DNA of 64,000 nucleotides from positions 32,752 through 96,751 of the forward strand of contig CAZJZI010000002.1 in the NCBI GenBank assembly GCA_964550435.1, written 5' to 3'. The notes under the pieces were generated by a model. The model was given only the letters and a program-made list of their open reading frames with translations, was not told the DNA's origin and made no database searches. Shown here piece after piece: positions 7,748 through 17,054 of the stretch. Source of the stretch: UBA11400 sp964550435. Lineage in GTDB: Bacteria; Bacteroidota; Rhodothermia; Balneolales; HLUCCA01. A program made the translations under genes and the position numbers. Positions within the stretch are counted from its first letter, which is position 1; every line of letters starts with the position of its first letter.

Positions 7748-10660
7748 TTGGTTATGATAAAGTCATTGATGTTAGGAGTGCTCTCAATAGGGTTGTGGGC
7801 ATCGGGATTGTCAGCAAATACTCCATTTACAATAACACCGGAAATCGGGACTACACAAGTCCGCACCGCATTGGATGCACGGATTGATGGTGCACGTGCA
7901 CACTGGGTCGATGTTAAGACACTGATTTGGGATGTTCCTGAGGGTGCGACGAGATTTCAGATTCATTACAGTCCGAATGGCACATTGCTGCTCAACGGTG
8001 ATCGGATTGAAGGCGGACAAACGCTGAATGTGGTGCCGGATCCAGAGTCTGGGTGGCGCGATTCAAAGGATATTTATCGGCATGTCCGCGACTGGCCGAA
8101 GTTACGGGTAGAAGCGAGTGAGGCGCAGGTCCGCGCCGCTCTGCGATCACAGTTTCTGGCTGCAGCTTATGATGCGCAGGGAAATCTGTTGCAGGTGACT
8201 CACATTCAGGCGCCCGGGGTAGTCGACGACTTGTTTACTTACAGCGGTATGCTTGGTCCAGAATATGGGGAGGATGGCTCCATCACATTGCGATTGTGGG
8301 CTCCAACGGCCCAGCGCGTGCGTTTGCGTGTGTATGATTCCGCCAAACAGGCTACGGGGTGGATCGAGCCGGTGGACGCAGGTGTGCAGGATGATGGAGT
8401 TTGGACTTTTTTTGGGGGTGGGGAGCTGGATCGTCTGTTTTATCGATTTTCAATACAAGTATACCATTATAGCAATAATAGGATAAATGAATACGAGGTC
8501 ACGGATCCATATTCGGTGAGTTTGTCCATGAACTCGGATTTTTCGCAGTTTGTGAATCTGGAAGACGAAGATTTGAAACCAACTGGATGGGATAATCTCG
8601 TCAAAGAGCTTCCGCGTCCTACCGATATTTCGGTGTACGAGGGACATATCCGAGATTTCAGCATTTGGGATGATTCGGTTCCGGCTGAAGACCGTGGTAC
8701 GTACCGCGCATTTGCTTACAGCGGTGTCAATGAAAAACCGCTAAGCACTGGTATGGCACATCTGAAACGGTTATCCGATGCAGGACTGACACACTTGCAT
8801 TTGCTCCCACTCAACGACATAAGCACCATTGAAGAAGACCGGTCCAAGCGAATTGATCTGAATGATCCTTTTGAGCGTATTTGCGAACTAATTGTACATC
8901 CGCGATTCACAGAAGGCTGCGATACCCATGGATCCACACCTATCGGACAGGTATTTGAGCAGTTAGCGGCTGCTGATCCAGTCACTTATGACATCCAGGA
9001 GCCCTACGTACGTATTGGGCAGTACGAGGCACCCGATCGTTCCGACGGTCTCGCGAGTTACGACGGATTCAACTGGGGGTACGATCCCTATCATTTTAAT
9101 GCTCCGGAGGGTAGTTATGCAACTGATCCGGAGGGTACACCTCGCATTCTTCAGCTCCGCGAAATGGTCCTGGGACTCCACGAAATCGGATTGCTTACTG
9201 TTGTTGATGTGGTTTATAATCACACCTCCACAGCCGGACTAAACGACAAATCCGTGTTAGACAAGATCGTTCCTGGATATTATATGCGTCGAACAGCCGA
9301 TTCGGGAGTCATCGAAACATCCACGTGTTGTCAGAATACCGCGGCTGAGTTCAATATGATGGAGAAGCTTATGATAGACTCAATTCTTCTCTGGGCCGAA
9401 GCCTATAAAATCGACTCGTTTCGATTTGATCTCATGGGACATCATCCAGTCTATGTCATGGAAAATATCCTCGAAGCATTGAAAACTCTGAATCCGGAAC
9501 AAAATGGTGTGCAGGGAGATAGGGTGTATGTTTATGGAGAGGGTTGGAACTTCGGAGAAGTTGCCAACGATCGGATATTTACCAACGCAACTCAGCTCAA
9601 TCTGGCCGGAACTGGTATCGGGAATTTCAACGATCGGAATCGGGATGCGATTCGAGGTGGAATGTTCTCGGATTGGGTCCGTAATCAAGGTTTCACCAGT
9701 GGTCAATACGTTTTTCCGAATGAAGACGCTGGTGATAACATTAACGAACAAAGAGCGCGGATACTTGATTATGCGGACAGAATTCGTGTTGGATTGGCAG
9801 GAAACCTCAAAACATATCCATACACGAACCGGTTCGGAGAACTAGTTGATGGCGGTAATGAAGGAATCGGATATACCCTCCATCCGCAGGAAAACGTGAA
9901 TTATATCGACAAACATGATAATGAGTCCCTATGGGACAATACCCAGCCCAAACTTCCTATGGACATGGGCATCTGGGATCGAGTGTATGTCCACACGATG
10001 AGCCAGGCTATTATCAATTACAGCCAGGGTATCCCATTTCATCAGATGGGGACCGATATTTTGCGATCGAAGTCGATGGACCGGAACAGTTACGACAGTG
10101 GAGACTGGTTCAATCGGGTCGACTGGACACTCGAATCTCACAATTGGGCTACGGGTATGCCTCCAAAATGGGACAATGAGCGTCGCTGGGAGGAGCAGCG
10201 TCGACATTTGAGTAATCCGTTGATTACGGTCGAACGCGAACAAATGGAATGGTCTCATAACGTATTCATGGATCAGCTGAGGGTCAGGTATAGTACTCCA
10301 CTATTGAGGCTTCAAAATGCAGAGGATGTCCATCGCCGCATCCGGTTTTATAACACGGGAGCTGAGCAAGAGCCCGGACTCATTTTCATGAGTATTTCAG
10401 ATAGCTACTGTGCAGGTGCAGATTTGGATCCAACATTGGATGGAATCATGGTGTTATTCAATGCCTTGGACCGTGAGTATCACATGACCGAAAATCTCGA
10501 TGGATTCCGGGTGCATCCAGTGCTGGTAAACGGTACCGATACGCGATATCACAATTTGAATCCATCCGCCGAAGGCGTGATTGTGCCACCACATAGTGCT
10601 CTTGTACTGGTTTTACCACAAAAAGGGGCCGATCAGGGTCCGTTTCGATGTAATGATTAA
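7748..10660 (+). CDS. pulA: Secreted type I pullulanase (alpha-1,6-glucosidase, GH13)
   Basis: The 970-residue protein starts with a signal peptide (residues 1-23, cleaved after SANT or nearby). An N-terminal pullulanase-associated region and a CBM48-like domain (about 160-260; EDGSITLRLWAPTAQRVRLRVY) precede the GH13 barrel. The pullulanase signature FNWGYDPYHFNAPEGSY lies near residue 441. Catalytic residues are the nucleophile D in FRFDLMGHHP (about 560), the acid E in YGEGWNFG (about 597) and the transition-state D in DKHDNESLWD (about 724). The C-terminal domain matches the DUF3372 type of pullulanases. It should cleave alpha-1,6 branches in pullulan, starch or glycogen-like glucans outside the cytoplasm. 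A CPBP-like membrane protein follows after 9 bp. Confidence 0.93.
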   Translation: MVMIKSLMLGVLSIGLWASGLSANTPFTITPEIGTTQVRTALDARIDGARAHWVDVKTLIWDVPEGATRFQIHYSPNGTLLLNGDRIEGGQTLNVVPDPESGWRDSKDIYRHVRDWPKLRVEASEAQVRAALRSQFLAAAYDAQGNLLQVTHIQAPGVVDDLFTYSGMLGPEYGEDGSITLRLWAPTAQRVRLRVYDSAKQATGWIEPVDAGVQDDGVWTFFGGGELDRLFYRFSIQVYHYSNNRINEYEVTDPYSVSLSMNSDFSQFVNLEDEDLKPTGWDNLVKELPRPTDISVYEGHIRDFSIWDDSVPAEDRGTYRAFAYSGVNEKPLSTGMAHLKRLSDAGLTHLHLLPLNDISTIEEDRSKRIDLNDPFERICELIVHPRFTEGCDTHGSTPIGQVFEQLAAADPVTYDIQEPYVRIGQYEAPDRSDGLASYDGFNWGYDPYHFNAPEGSYATDPEGTPRILQLREMVLGLHEIGLLTVVDVVYNHTSTAGLNDKSVLDKIVPGYYMRRTADSGVIETSTCCQNTAAEFNMMEKLMIDSILLWAEAYKIDSFRFDLMGHHPVYVMENILEALKTLNPEQNGVQGDRVYVYGEGWNFGEVANDRIFTNATQLNLAGTGIGNFNDRNRDAIRGGMFSDWVRNQGFTSGQYVFPNEDAGDNINEQRARILDYADRIRVGLAGNLKTYPYTNRFGELVDGGNEGIGYTLHPQENVNYIDKHDNESLWDNTQPKLPMDMGIWDRVYVHTMSQAIINYSQGIPFHQMGTDILRSKSMDRNSYDSGDWFNRVDWTLESHNWATGMPPKWDNERRWEEQRRHLSNPLITVEREQMEWSHNVFMDQLRVRYSTPLLRLQNAEDVHRRIRFYNTGAEQEPGLIFMSISDSYCAGADLDPTLDGIMVLFNALDREYHMTENLDGFRVHPVLVNGTDTRYHNLNPSAEGVIVPPHSALVLVLPQKGADQGPFRCND

Positions 10661-10669
10661 GGAATATCT

Positions 10670-11377
10670 ATGCAACTGTTTAGATCAGCCATCCAGAACC
10701 GAATAAATGAACCTTGGCAGGTAGTTTCGGTCCTGCTTGGAGTGCATTTGGCGGCGTATTACTTTAAATGGATCGACACCGATTGGCTATTTGGTTCCAT
10801 GATTGTGGTTTGGTTGTATCCGATTTTGTTCAGCGGACCTGAAGGTCGACGAGAAGCTGGAATCCGGTTGCCGAAAGCATGGTATTGGTGGGTTGTTGCA
10901 CCGTTTGTTGGAGCAGGACTGGCGGCAGGAGTCATAAGTCTGGCATGGACAACCCTTGGTCTTTCGGATACCAGCTGGTTGGTTCAATCCGCTAAAGATC
11001 TTGATTGGAGACTAGGCGCGGTACCATCGGACCTTCATCCTAATACAAAGTTTTGGTTTTTAGCGCTTCCGGTGTTGATAACGGTTCCTTTGGCTATGGA
11101 AATCCTGTACCGAGGCTACATACAACGTCTGCTTCTTGAAAAAACATCGGGATCTAATGCCGCATTCTTGCAGGCCGGGATATTTACACTCATAGCACAG
11201 TTGTTCTATACAGGATACAGTGCCGATGTCGTTGCATTGTGGCTACCCTCGACTCTGGTCGTGGTCTGGGTACTGGGACTAATCCGGCACAAAAGTGAAT
11301 CCATTTGGCCGGGTGTTATGACAAATATTACATACACCTGTATTGTTCTTTGGTTTGTGTACTTTCGAGTGTTGTGA
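10670..11377 (+). CDS. CPBP-family-like membrane protein with degenerate active site
   Basis: This 235-residue polytopic membrane protein resembles the CPBP/CAAX-prenyl-protease family. The segment AMEILYRGYIQRLLLE (about 142-157) aligns with the EExxxR motif and WPGVMTNITY near the C-terminus aligns with the third family motif. Key residues are lost: the first glutamate is methionine (M143), the expected histidine of the second motif reads FTLIAQ, and the third motif has no histidine. It may therefore be a non-proteolytic relative. It is probably co-transcribed with the pullulanase, 9 bp upstream. Several hydrophobic helices are visible at about 20-50, 75-100, 125-150 and 165-235. Confidence 0.65.
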   Translation: MQLFRSAIQNRINEPWQVVSVLLGVHLAAYYFKWIDTDWLFGSMIVVWLYPILFSGPEGRREAGIRLPKAWYWWVVAPFVGAGLAAGVISLAWTTLGLSDTSWLVQSAKDLDWRLGAVPSDLHPNTKFWFLALPVLITVPLAMEILYRGYIQRLLLEKTSGSNAAFLQAGIFTLIAQLFYTGYSADVVALWLPSTLVVVWVLGLIRHKSESIWPGVMTNITYTCIVLWFVYFRVL

Positions 11378-11435
11378 GTAAACGTCGCTCTGACTACTTT
11401 GAGTACGTAATTACTAGCAATGTTGATATAATCAT

Positions 11436-13418
11436 ATGCATCTACCCCTTTTAAATGACATTCTAATACTACTTATTTCTTCAGTTGCAATTGTATTTAT
11501 CCTACAGCGTCTGAAGCTACCATCTATTATCGGACTACTCCTAACAGGGGTTATTATTGGTCCATACGGACTTAGTTTGATTGAAGCGGTAGAACAAGTA
11601 GAAATTCTGGCGGAAATCGGGGTGATTTTGCTCCTTTTTGTTATTGGGATGGAGCTTTCACTTAAACAGCTATCCTCGATTAAAAAAACCGTATTTGTAG
11701 CCGGTTTTTTACAAGTCGGACTAACGGCCTTAATTGCTGCAGGGGTTTATAATTATCTCGGTAACAGCTGGAATGAGGCAGTCTTTATTGGATTTCTATT
11801 TTCATTGTCAAGTACAGCCATAGTGCTAAAAACACTTCAGGATCGGAATCAGATGTCCTCAGCACATGCTAAAAATGCACTGGCAATACTCATTTTTCAG
11901 GATATCATCGTTGTGCCAATGATGCTGGTTACGCCTCTCATTGCCGGCGACTCAGCCAATATCACCGCAGATATCCTATCTCTTCTGGTGAAAACTATAG
12001 TTCTTTTGGTATTTACGTATGTGAGTGCAAAGTATCTGGTTCCAAAATTACTTCATGCTGTTGCACTTACCGGGAGTAAGGAATTATTCCTTCTGGTAAC
12101 AATCACCCTCTGTTTTGCTGTTGCATTCTTGACCTCAGAAGCAGGCTTATCATTAGCGTTGGGTGCGTTTATAGCTGGAATAATCATTTCAGAGTCCGAG
12201 TACAGCCATCAGGCAACCAGCATCATTTTACCCTTCAGAGAGTTATTTACGAGTTTTTTCTTCGTTTCAATCGGAATGTTGCTTGATTTGTCCTTCTTTG
12301 CCAGTCATATATTGGATGTGGCTGCCTTGGTACTGGTTGTTTTCGTGGTTAAAACAATTGTTGCCGCGATTTCAGTAGCCGTTTTAAAGTATCCACCACG
12401 GACTGTGTTTCTGACCGGTTTGGCGCTGTTTCAGGTTGGTGAATTTGCCTTTATTCTTTCACAGGTTGGATTACAATACGAGTTACTGGATACTACTACC
12501 AATCAGTATTTCCTTTCGGTTTCTATAGTTTCCATGCTCCTGACCCCGTTTGTTATTATGTATTCGGACTCAATTACTGAAAAATTGATGTACCTAACTG
12601 AAAAAATAGGAATCGGGAAGCGTACACGTAAGAAAAATAATGTTGGTCAGAATCCAGATAAAGACCTAAGCAACCATCTGGTTATTATCGGTTATGGTAT
12701 CAACGGAAGTAATCTTGCTAAAGCCGCTGTGGTTAATAACATCCCCTATTTTGCCATTGAGATGAATGCCCAGATTGTGAAAGAAGAGAGTGAAAAAGGC
12801 GTCCCAATCATGTTCGGCGATGCCCGTCATATGCACATCCTTGAAACAGTGAGGTTGAATAAAGCCCGTGCTGCTGTAGTGGCAATATCAGACAAAAGTG
12901 CTACAAAGGCAGTGGTTCAGAATATTCGTGAACTCTCCTCATCGCTGTATTTGATAGTCCGTACCCGATATGTAAGGGAGATTCCGGAGTTGTTGGCTCT
13001 AGGAGCAGACGAGGTAATTCCGGAAGAATTTGAAACTTCCGTTCAGATATTTTCCCGAGTTCTGCAGAATTTTTTGGTTCCCGAAGAAGATATCAAGCAT
13101 ATGATCGATGAAGTTCGCGACGACAACTATCAGGTATTTCAGTCCGACCAGAAACGACCCAAAACGTTTAAACCAAATAACCTATCTGATTTCAACATTA
13201 CCTGTTTGGAAATTGGGACCGACAGTAGTGAGATTCTGAGTAAACCTCTAAAAGAGATTAATCTTAGAGCTAAATTTGGGATTAATGTACTGGGAATTAA
13301 ACGTCGTGACGAATTATTGGATGGCGTAAAACCAGAAGATGAACTTCATCAGGGGGATCTGGTTTATGTTTTAGGAAGCCCCGATTGCATCGATAAATTT
13401 CACAAAGAAATCAGGTAA
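11436..13418 (+). CDS. Kef-type monovalent cation:proton antiporter with RCK domains
   Basis: The 660-residue protein combines about twelve N-terminal membrane helices (1-385, Na_H_Exchanger/CPA2 type, with GLLLTGVIIGPYGL and QDIIVVPMML) with a cytosolic TrkA-N/RCK Rossmann domain from about 410 (VIIGYGINGSNLAKAAV near 413-430) and a TrkA-C domain at about 570-660. The layout matches KefB/KefC-like or YbaL-like potassium/proton antiporters, in which the RCK domains sense nucleotide or glutathione ligands. No KefF/KefG ancillary flavoprotein is adjacent. Substrate (K+ or Na+) cannot be fixed from sequence. The ATG at 11436 is 58 bp after the previous gene, so it may have its own promoter. Confidence 0.9.
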   Translation: MHLPLLNDILILLISSVAIVFILQRLKLPSIIGLLLTGVIIGPYGLSLIEAVEQVEILAEIGVILLLFVIGMELSLKQLSSIKKTVFVAGFLQVGLTALIAAGVYNYLGNSWNEAVFIGFLFSLSSTAIVLKTLQDRNQMSSAHAKNALAILIFQDIIVVPMMLVTPLIAGDSANITADILSLLVKTIVLLVFTYVSAKYLVPKLLHAVALTGSKELFLLVTITLCFAVAFLTSEAGLSLALGAFIAGIIISESEYSHQATSIILPFRELFTSFFFVSIGMLLDLSFFASHILDVAALVLVVFVVKTIVAAISVAVLKYPPRTVFLTGLALFQVGEFAFILSQVGLQYELLDTTTNQYFLSVSIVSMLLTPFVIMYSDSITEKLMYLTEKIGIGKRTRKKNNVGQNPDKDLSNHLVIIGYGINGSNLAKAAVVNNIPYFAIEMNAQIVKEESEKGVPIMFGDARHMHILETVRLNKARAAVVAISDKSATKAVVQNIRELSSSLYLIVRTRYVREIPELLALGADEVIPEEFETSVQIFSRVLQNFLVPEEDIKHMIDEVRDDNYQVFQSDQKRPKTFKPNNLSDFNITCLEIGTDSSEILSKPLKEINLRAKFGINVLGIKRRDELLDGVKPEDELHQGDLVYVLGSPDCIDKFHKEIR

Positions 13419-13428
13419 AACATAGTAA

Positions 13429-13650
13429 ACTAAACACCATATATTACGCAGTATAACAGGTGTAAGTACTGCTGGTGGAAAAACTGCTTGTAGGTTTGTT
13501 GAATTTTTGGAGTCTGAAAAGAATTTGGTTTTCTTTGCGACACAAGTTCAACCAGGTCCTAGTCTGGCACGTGAGGATTTTATATCATTACGGGTCGATG
13601 TAACTCGAAAAGCTTTGCAACTAGTTAACGATTTTAAAAAATTAAACTAA
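13429..13650 (+). pseudogene. Probable C-terminal gene remnant or non-ATG small ORF
   Basis: An open frame follows the stop at 13426-13428 and reads for about 73 codons to TAA 13648-13650, including GVSTAGGKTACRFVEF, then LVFFATQVQPG and VTRKALQLVNDFKKLN. The amino-acid pattern is protein-like, but there is no ATG or GTG and only TTG could start it. Its stop codon overlaps the ATG of the next gene by one base. I do not recognise the family. The simplest reading is the 3' end of a lost gene; a translated small protein coupled to the following lipoprotein gene is the alternative. Confidence 0.45.
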
Positions 13651-14264
13651 TGAAAACATCATCTATTCTTTTGCTACTGCTAACCATTGCAACATTTTCA
13701 TGCCAAAAAGCAAGTGATGTCGCTGCCGAGGTTAGTATTATGGGTGCTCTACAACCATACGAGGTCTTTTTTGATGCGTTGACACTCCATTGTGGTAATG
13801 CTTATCAGGGAGGACTCACAACAGCTCCTCCGGGCGACGATATGATTACCTTCGAAGACATTTTGGTCGTTCATTTTCGCGAATGTGATGAAACCGTTCT
13901 AAAAGCTCCGTTTCACATTCAGACTGTTGCTGATGGAGAGTGGAATCGGTCAAGAACCTGGATATTTACCATGCACGAAGACGGTCTCGAACTCCGTCAC
14001 GATCATAGAAAACCAGATGGAAGTGAAGATGAAGTCACAATGTATGGCGGATTTCAATATGGTGTAAACGAAGCCGGAGTCCAGATTTTTCAGTCAGTTC
14101 CACGAACAGAAGAGTCTGGTATTTTCAGAGGGTGGCGCATAGAAATTGAGCCTAACGTCAGATACACCTACGGAACGGTGCGAGGAGATGAGTGGAGCTG
14201 GAGAATCGATTTTGACCTGACCACTCCAATAGAAACTCCGCCGGCACCATGGGGGCACGAGTGA
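13650..14264 (+). CDS. Conserved secreted lipoprotein of unknown function
   Basis: The 204-residue protein has a lipoprotein signal with lipobox ending at C18 (TIATFSC). The core contains HCGNAYQG, a VHFRECDE segment, SRTWIFTMHEDGLELRHDHR and PDGSEDEVTMYGG, and it ends with DLTTPIETPPAPWGHE. I recognise this arrangement (SRTW, LKHDHR, DGSED, YGG, PPAPWGH) as a conserved secreted family found in several phyla but with no assigned function. The many conserved H, D and C residues could bind a metal or sugar; that is speculation. The gene is flanked by gene fragments on both sides, so its position may reflect a past recombination. Confidence 0.75.
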   Translation: MKTSSILLLLLTIATFSCQKASDVAAEVSIMGALQPYEVFFDALTLHCGNAYQGGLTTAPPGDDMITFEDILVVHFRECDETVLKAPFHIQTVADGEWNRSRTWIFTMHEDGLELRHDHRKPDGSEDEVTMYGGFQYGVNEAGVQIFQSVPRTEESGIFRGWRIEIEPNVRYTYGTVRGDEWSWRIDFDLTTPIETPPAPWGHE

Positions 14265-14299
14265 GGAGGCTGAAGTGACTCGTATTCCTAAACCTCTGA

Positions 14300-14390
14300 C
14301 AGACATATTTTGAATGTGGATGATGTTGCCGGTGTTTTACAACAGTCTGCAAAGATCAGCACGTTCATGAAGATAAATTTCAAATAAACA
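14300..14390 (+). pseudogene. Fragment homologous to the esterase gene at 17055-17990
   Basis: The bases GTGGATGATGTTGCCGG at 14316-14332 are identical to 17313-17329 inside the esterase gene, and similarity continues for about 50 bp. The translation VDDVAGVLQQS matches VDDVAGILQQS of the esterase in the same frame. Downstream it degenerates to a stop near 14387. This is best explained as the decayed remnant of a duplicated esterase gene. Confidence 0.6.
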
Positions 14391-14394
14391 CGAT

Positions 14395-16023
14395 CTATTT
14401 AACCAGTAGCATCGGTTTTGCCAGCGTGATGTTGTCGCTTATCATTCGATAATAGTACATTCCACTTGAAAGATGAGAAGCATCAAAATTCACGTTGTGT
14501 AATCCGGCCGGATATTGACCGTCAACTAATGTTTGGATCCGGTTGCCAAATAGATCAAAGACTTCGACCTTCACATGAGTCTCGTATGGCAGTACGAATC
14601 CAATGGTGGTTGATGGGTTAAATGGATTAGGATAGTTCTGATTCAGGACAAATTGATGCGGTGTCTCAATGGATATGGAGGTATCAAGGGTCTTTTGTAA
14701 AACTATCCGATAAACTTTAGGTGATGCTGTCGTGAATTGTGTACGATTCAATACGAACGGATTGAGTTCATCTGAGCGAATTCCACCGATGATATACCCT
14801 AACGTCACATCCTCATTGGTGCTGATTTCTTCAAGATTGAAGACCCCCGTTTCGGTTCTTGGTACCTGTTTGTTCGGAATGAACTCGGCGTTCGTCGTAT
14901 TCATTTCAGGCATTTCGATTGGCATCATAAATTCAGAAAAGGTTCCATCGGAATTTCTGGTAAATCGACTAACTGTTTTGACAAACGGAACCCCATCGTC
15001 CCGAACCAGAGTGTTATTCTGATAATAATACTGCGCTAATCCACCAAAGAATATCATATGTAACCTATTTTCTGAATCAAGCAGAGATACTTTGGGACTA
15101 TGATAATGACTTAAAAATTGCTCGGTATCTGGATGAGGGACGTAGCCACTGGCAGCAATTTCAACCGGATACAGATAAGGGAGCAGCACACCAGGTCTGA
15201 AGACTCCCGCCGAGATCAAATATCCCGGTCTTCCATCTGTAAAAACGTATGGTAGTAGATTATAATCTCGTCTTCTTAAGTGTGTTTCGTCGGTTACTTT
15301 AGAGTATGATTTAATGACAGGTTCTGGTCCTGAATTTTCGACAATGAAATAATGTATACTCGCGGAATATTCCTGAGTGTAGGTAGGATTTCCAACTGGA
15401 TTATATCGTCCAGTGAATTTGTTCCCGCCGATAAGTAACAGATTCTCGTTTATCATGCCGAGTTGTCCACCAGCGTTCGCAAACCTGTTGTCGGTAATCT
15501 GTCGGACAGCATCAGCGTTGGGGGCACCATTTTTGATGCTTTCGATAAGCTTAGAAACAATAACGGTTGTTACATTAGGAAATGTAATATGATTATTCGC
15601 TGTAGGCGAAAATGCATATCCACCAATCAGATACAACGTGTCGGCTGATTGATGAAAATTCATGTTGGTCGACTGAAACTGCTCGCGAATGGAAATGGGA
15701 AAACTATTTAGTGTTGTTGTCCAGACTAGTCGTTCTACAGGATTAACTACTATCAACTGTTGATTGTTTGATGCCAGTGGAAATGCTGCAAAAGGCTGTC
15801 TTGCGTGAAGGCCGTCAATGCGTCCACCAATGATCAGTATATCATTTTCATGTACTCCATACGCGTAGGAATGAACAGGAGGCATGTTCGGAATATCCAA
15901 AGTATCTAATGTGATACTAAATCCAATTTCCTCGCTTTCCCCGATAACCTGGGCTTGGGCCGTTAACGTTACTGACACAAGCAGCAGTAACATAAGAAAG
16001 GGATATTTTACCTGAGACTTCAT
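14395..16023 (-). CDS. Kelch-like secreted protein with T9SS type A sorting domain
   Basis: The 542-residue protein has an N-terminal signal peptide (about 1-24). Repeated IIGG/LIGG strands (ILIIGGRIDG, LYLIGGYAF, LLLIGGNKF, GYIIGGIRS) suggest a Kelch-type beta-propeller. The last ~85 residues form a C-terminal sorting domain: NQNYPNPFNPSTTIGF, VKVEVFDLFGNRIQTLVDG, AGLHNVNFDASHLSSGMYYYRM, ending KPMLLVK. That signature directs export across the outer membrane by the type IX secretion system and usually attachment to the cell surface. Ligand or enzymatic role is not evident. It is transcribed alone, opposite to its neighbours. Confidence 0.88.
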   Translation of the reverse strand: MKSQVKYPFLMLLLLVSVTLTAQAQVIGESEEIGFSITLDTLDIPNMPPVHSYAYGVHENDILIIGGRIDGLHARQPFAAFPLASNNQQLIVVNPVERLVWTTTLNSFPISIREQFQSTNMNFHQSADTLYLIGGYAFSPTANNHITFPNVTTVIVSKLIESIKNGAPNADAVRQITDNRFANAGGQLGMINENLLLIGGNKFTGRYNPVGNPTYTQEYSASIHYFIVENSGPEPVIKSYSKVTDETHLRRRDYNLLPYVFTDGRPGYLISAGVFRPGVLLPYLYPVEIAASGYVPHPDTEQFLSHYHSPKVSLLDSENRLHMIFFGGLAQYYYQNNTLVRDDGVPFVKTVSRFTRNSDGTFSEFMMPIEMPEMNTTNAEFIPNKQVPRTETGVFNLEEISTNEDVTLGYIIGGIRSDELNPFVLNRTQFTTASPKVYRIVLQKTLDTSISIETPHQFVLNQNYPNPFNPSTTIGFVLPYETHVKVEVFDLFGNRIQTLVDGQYPAGLHNVNFDASHLSSGMYYYRMISDNITLAKPMLLVK

Positions 16024-16318
16024 GACAATATGGCTAGTTTATGACCATATATATCAAATTGAGACAACAATGTCTACAATACAACTTTATTTATTAGTTC
16101 TTCTCGTGTAGTACACCAAACTCATCCATAAGTTCCAGCCCATACTCCCTGATGGATTGAGTTATCTGACTAGTTCGTTTGCTTTAACGGAGCAGTTTGC
16201 CTGGTTTTGGATTAACCTTGAGATGTTTCAGGGACAAAGATGAGAAATTGCCTTCAAACTACTAAAAAGATAATATTATGGTAATAATCTAGATTGTTCA
16301 GTCGGATAAATTCACTTT

Positions 16319-16948
16319 ATGAACATTCTTCCAAACCAACTTACATCTCAGGGATTTGAGCTCTTGGATCAGCTCACTCATCAAGATTTGATTCCTTTTT
16401 TGCAACAAAATCTAAAGAAAAGTACGCCATTCAGAAATTTATATTATTTCATAAATCTGATACTTTTTGGAGCAGCAGGATTCATGCTTGCTTACGGATA
16501 CGGGGATGCTGAGTATAGTTTTTTGTTAAACTTCTCAGAATTTTCACTGGGAATAGTCAGTACCCTACTTCTGGTACCACTTCACGAATATATCCACGTT
16601 GTGGCTTATAAATCTCAAAGCGCTATAAATACCTCATATGACATGAATCTGAAGAAATTTTATTTCATGGCATTAGCTCATGAGTTTGTGGCGAACAAAA
16701 AAGAATTCTTTGTAGTAGCTATGGCGCCGGTTGTAGTTATATCTGTACTCATGATCTCACTACTGATGTTGCTTGGTCCAGAGTGGACTTTATTTATCCT
16801 GGGTATGTTAGTTTCACATACGGCAATGTCATCAGGTGATTTTGGGATCATGAACTACTTTTTTGTTCATAATGACAAGGAAATCGTCACATACGATGAT
16901 GTTGTTGAAGGGAAGTCCTACTTTTATGGAAAGAAAGTATTGGATTAA
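16319..16948 (+). CDS. DUF3267 family membrane zincin-like protein
   Basis: This 209-residue membrane protein has an HExxH motif (H89-E90-Y-I-H93, in LLVPLHEYIHVVAYKSQS) within a hydrophobic environment, and four or five predicted helices (about 45-65, 75-95, 125-155, 155-170). A later AHEFVANK and a GDFGIMNY acidic segment may supply a third ligand. This matches the DUF3267 family of putative membrane metalloproteases related to site-2 or SpoIVFB types. The substrate is unknown. The start ATG at 16319 is preceded by a 295-bp non-coding gap. No partner gene is apparent. Confidence 0.72.
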   Translation: MNILPNQLTSQGFELLDQLTHQDLIPFLQQNLKKSTPFRNLYYFINLILFGAAGFMLAYGYGDAEYSFLLNFSEFSLGIVSTLLLVPLHEYIHVVAYKSQSAINTSYDMNLKKFYFMALAHEFVANKKEFFVVAMAPVVVISVLMISLLMLLGPEWTLFILGMLVSHTAMSSGDFGIMNYFFVHNDKEIVTYDDVVEGKSYFYGKKVLD

Positions 16949-17054
16949 ATGTTAGATTCACAGTAATCTTCAACGGTTTGGTGCTCGTGTGTATTTATTC
17001 TGATTGCCACCCTAAATCCGAATCCATGGGGGTGGTGAACCCAAAATTCGGTAC

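Noticed and set aside
16095..16180. Minus-strand fragment reading SIREYGLELMDEFGVLHEKN before a stop
   Set aside because: Protein-like but only about 29 codons without a start. Possibly a lost gene's 3' end; family not recognised.
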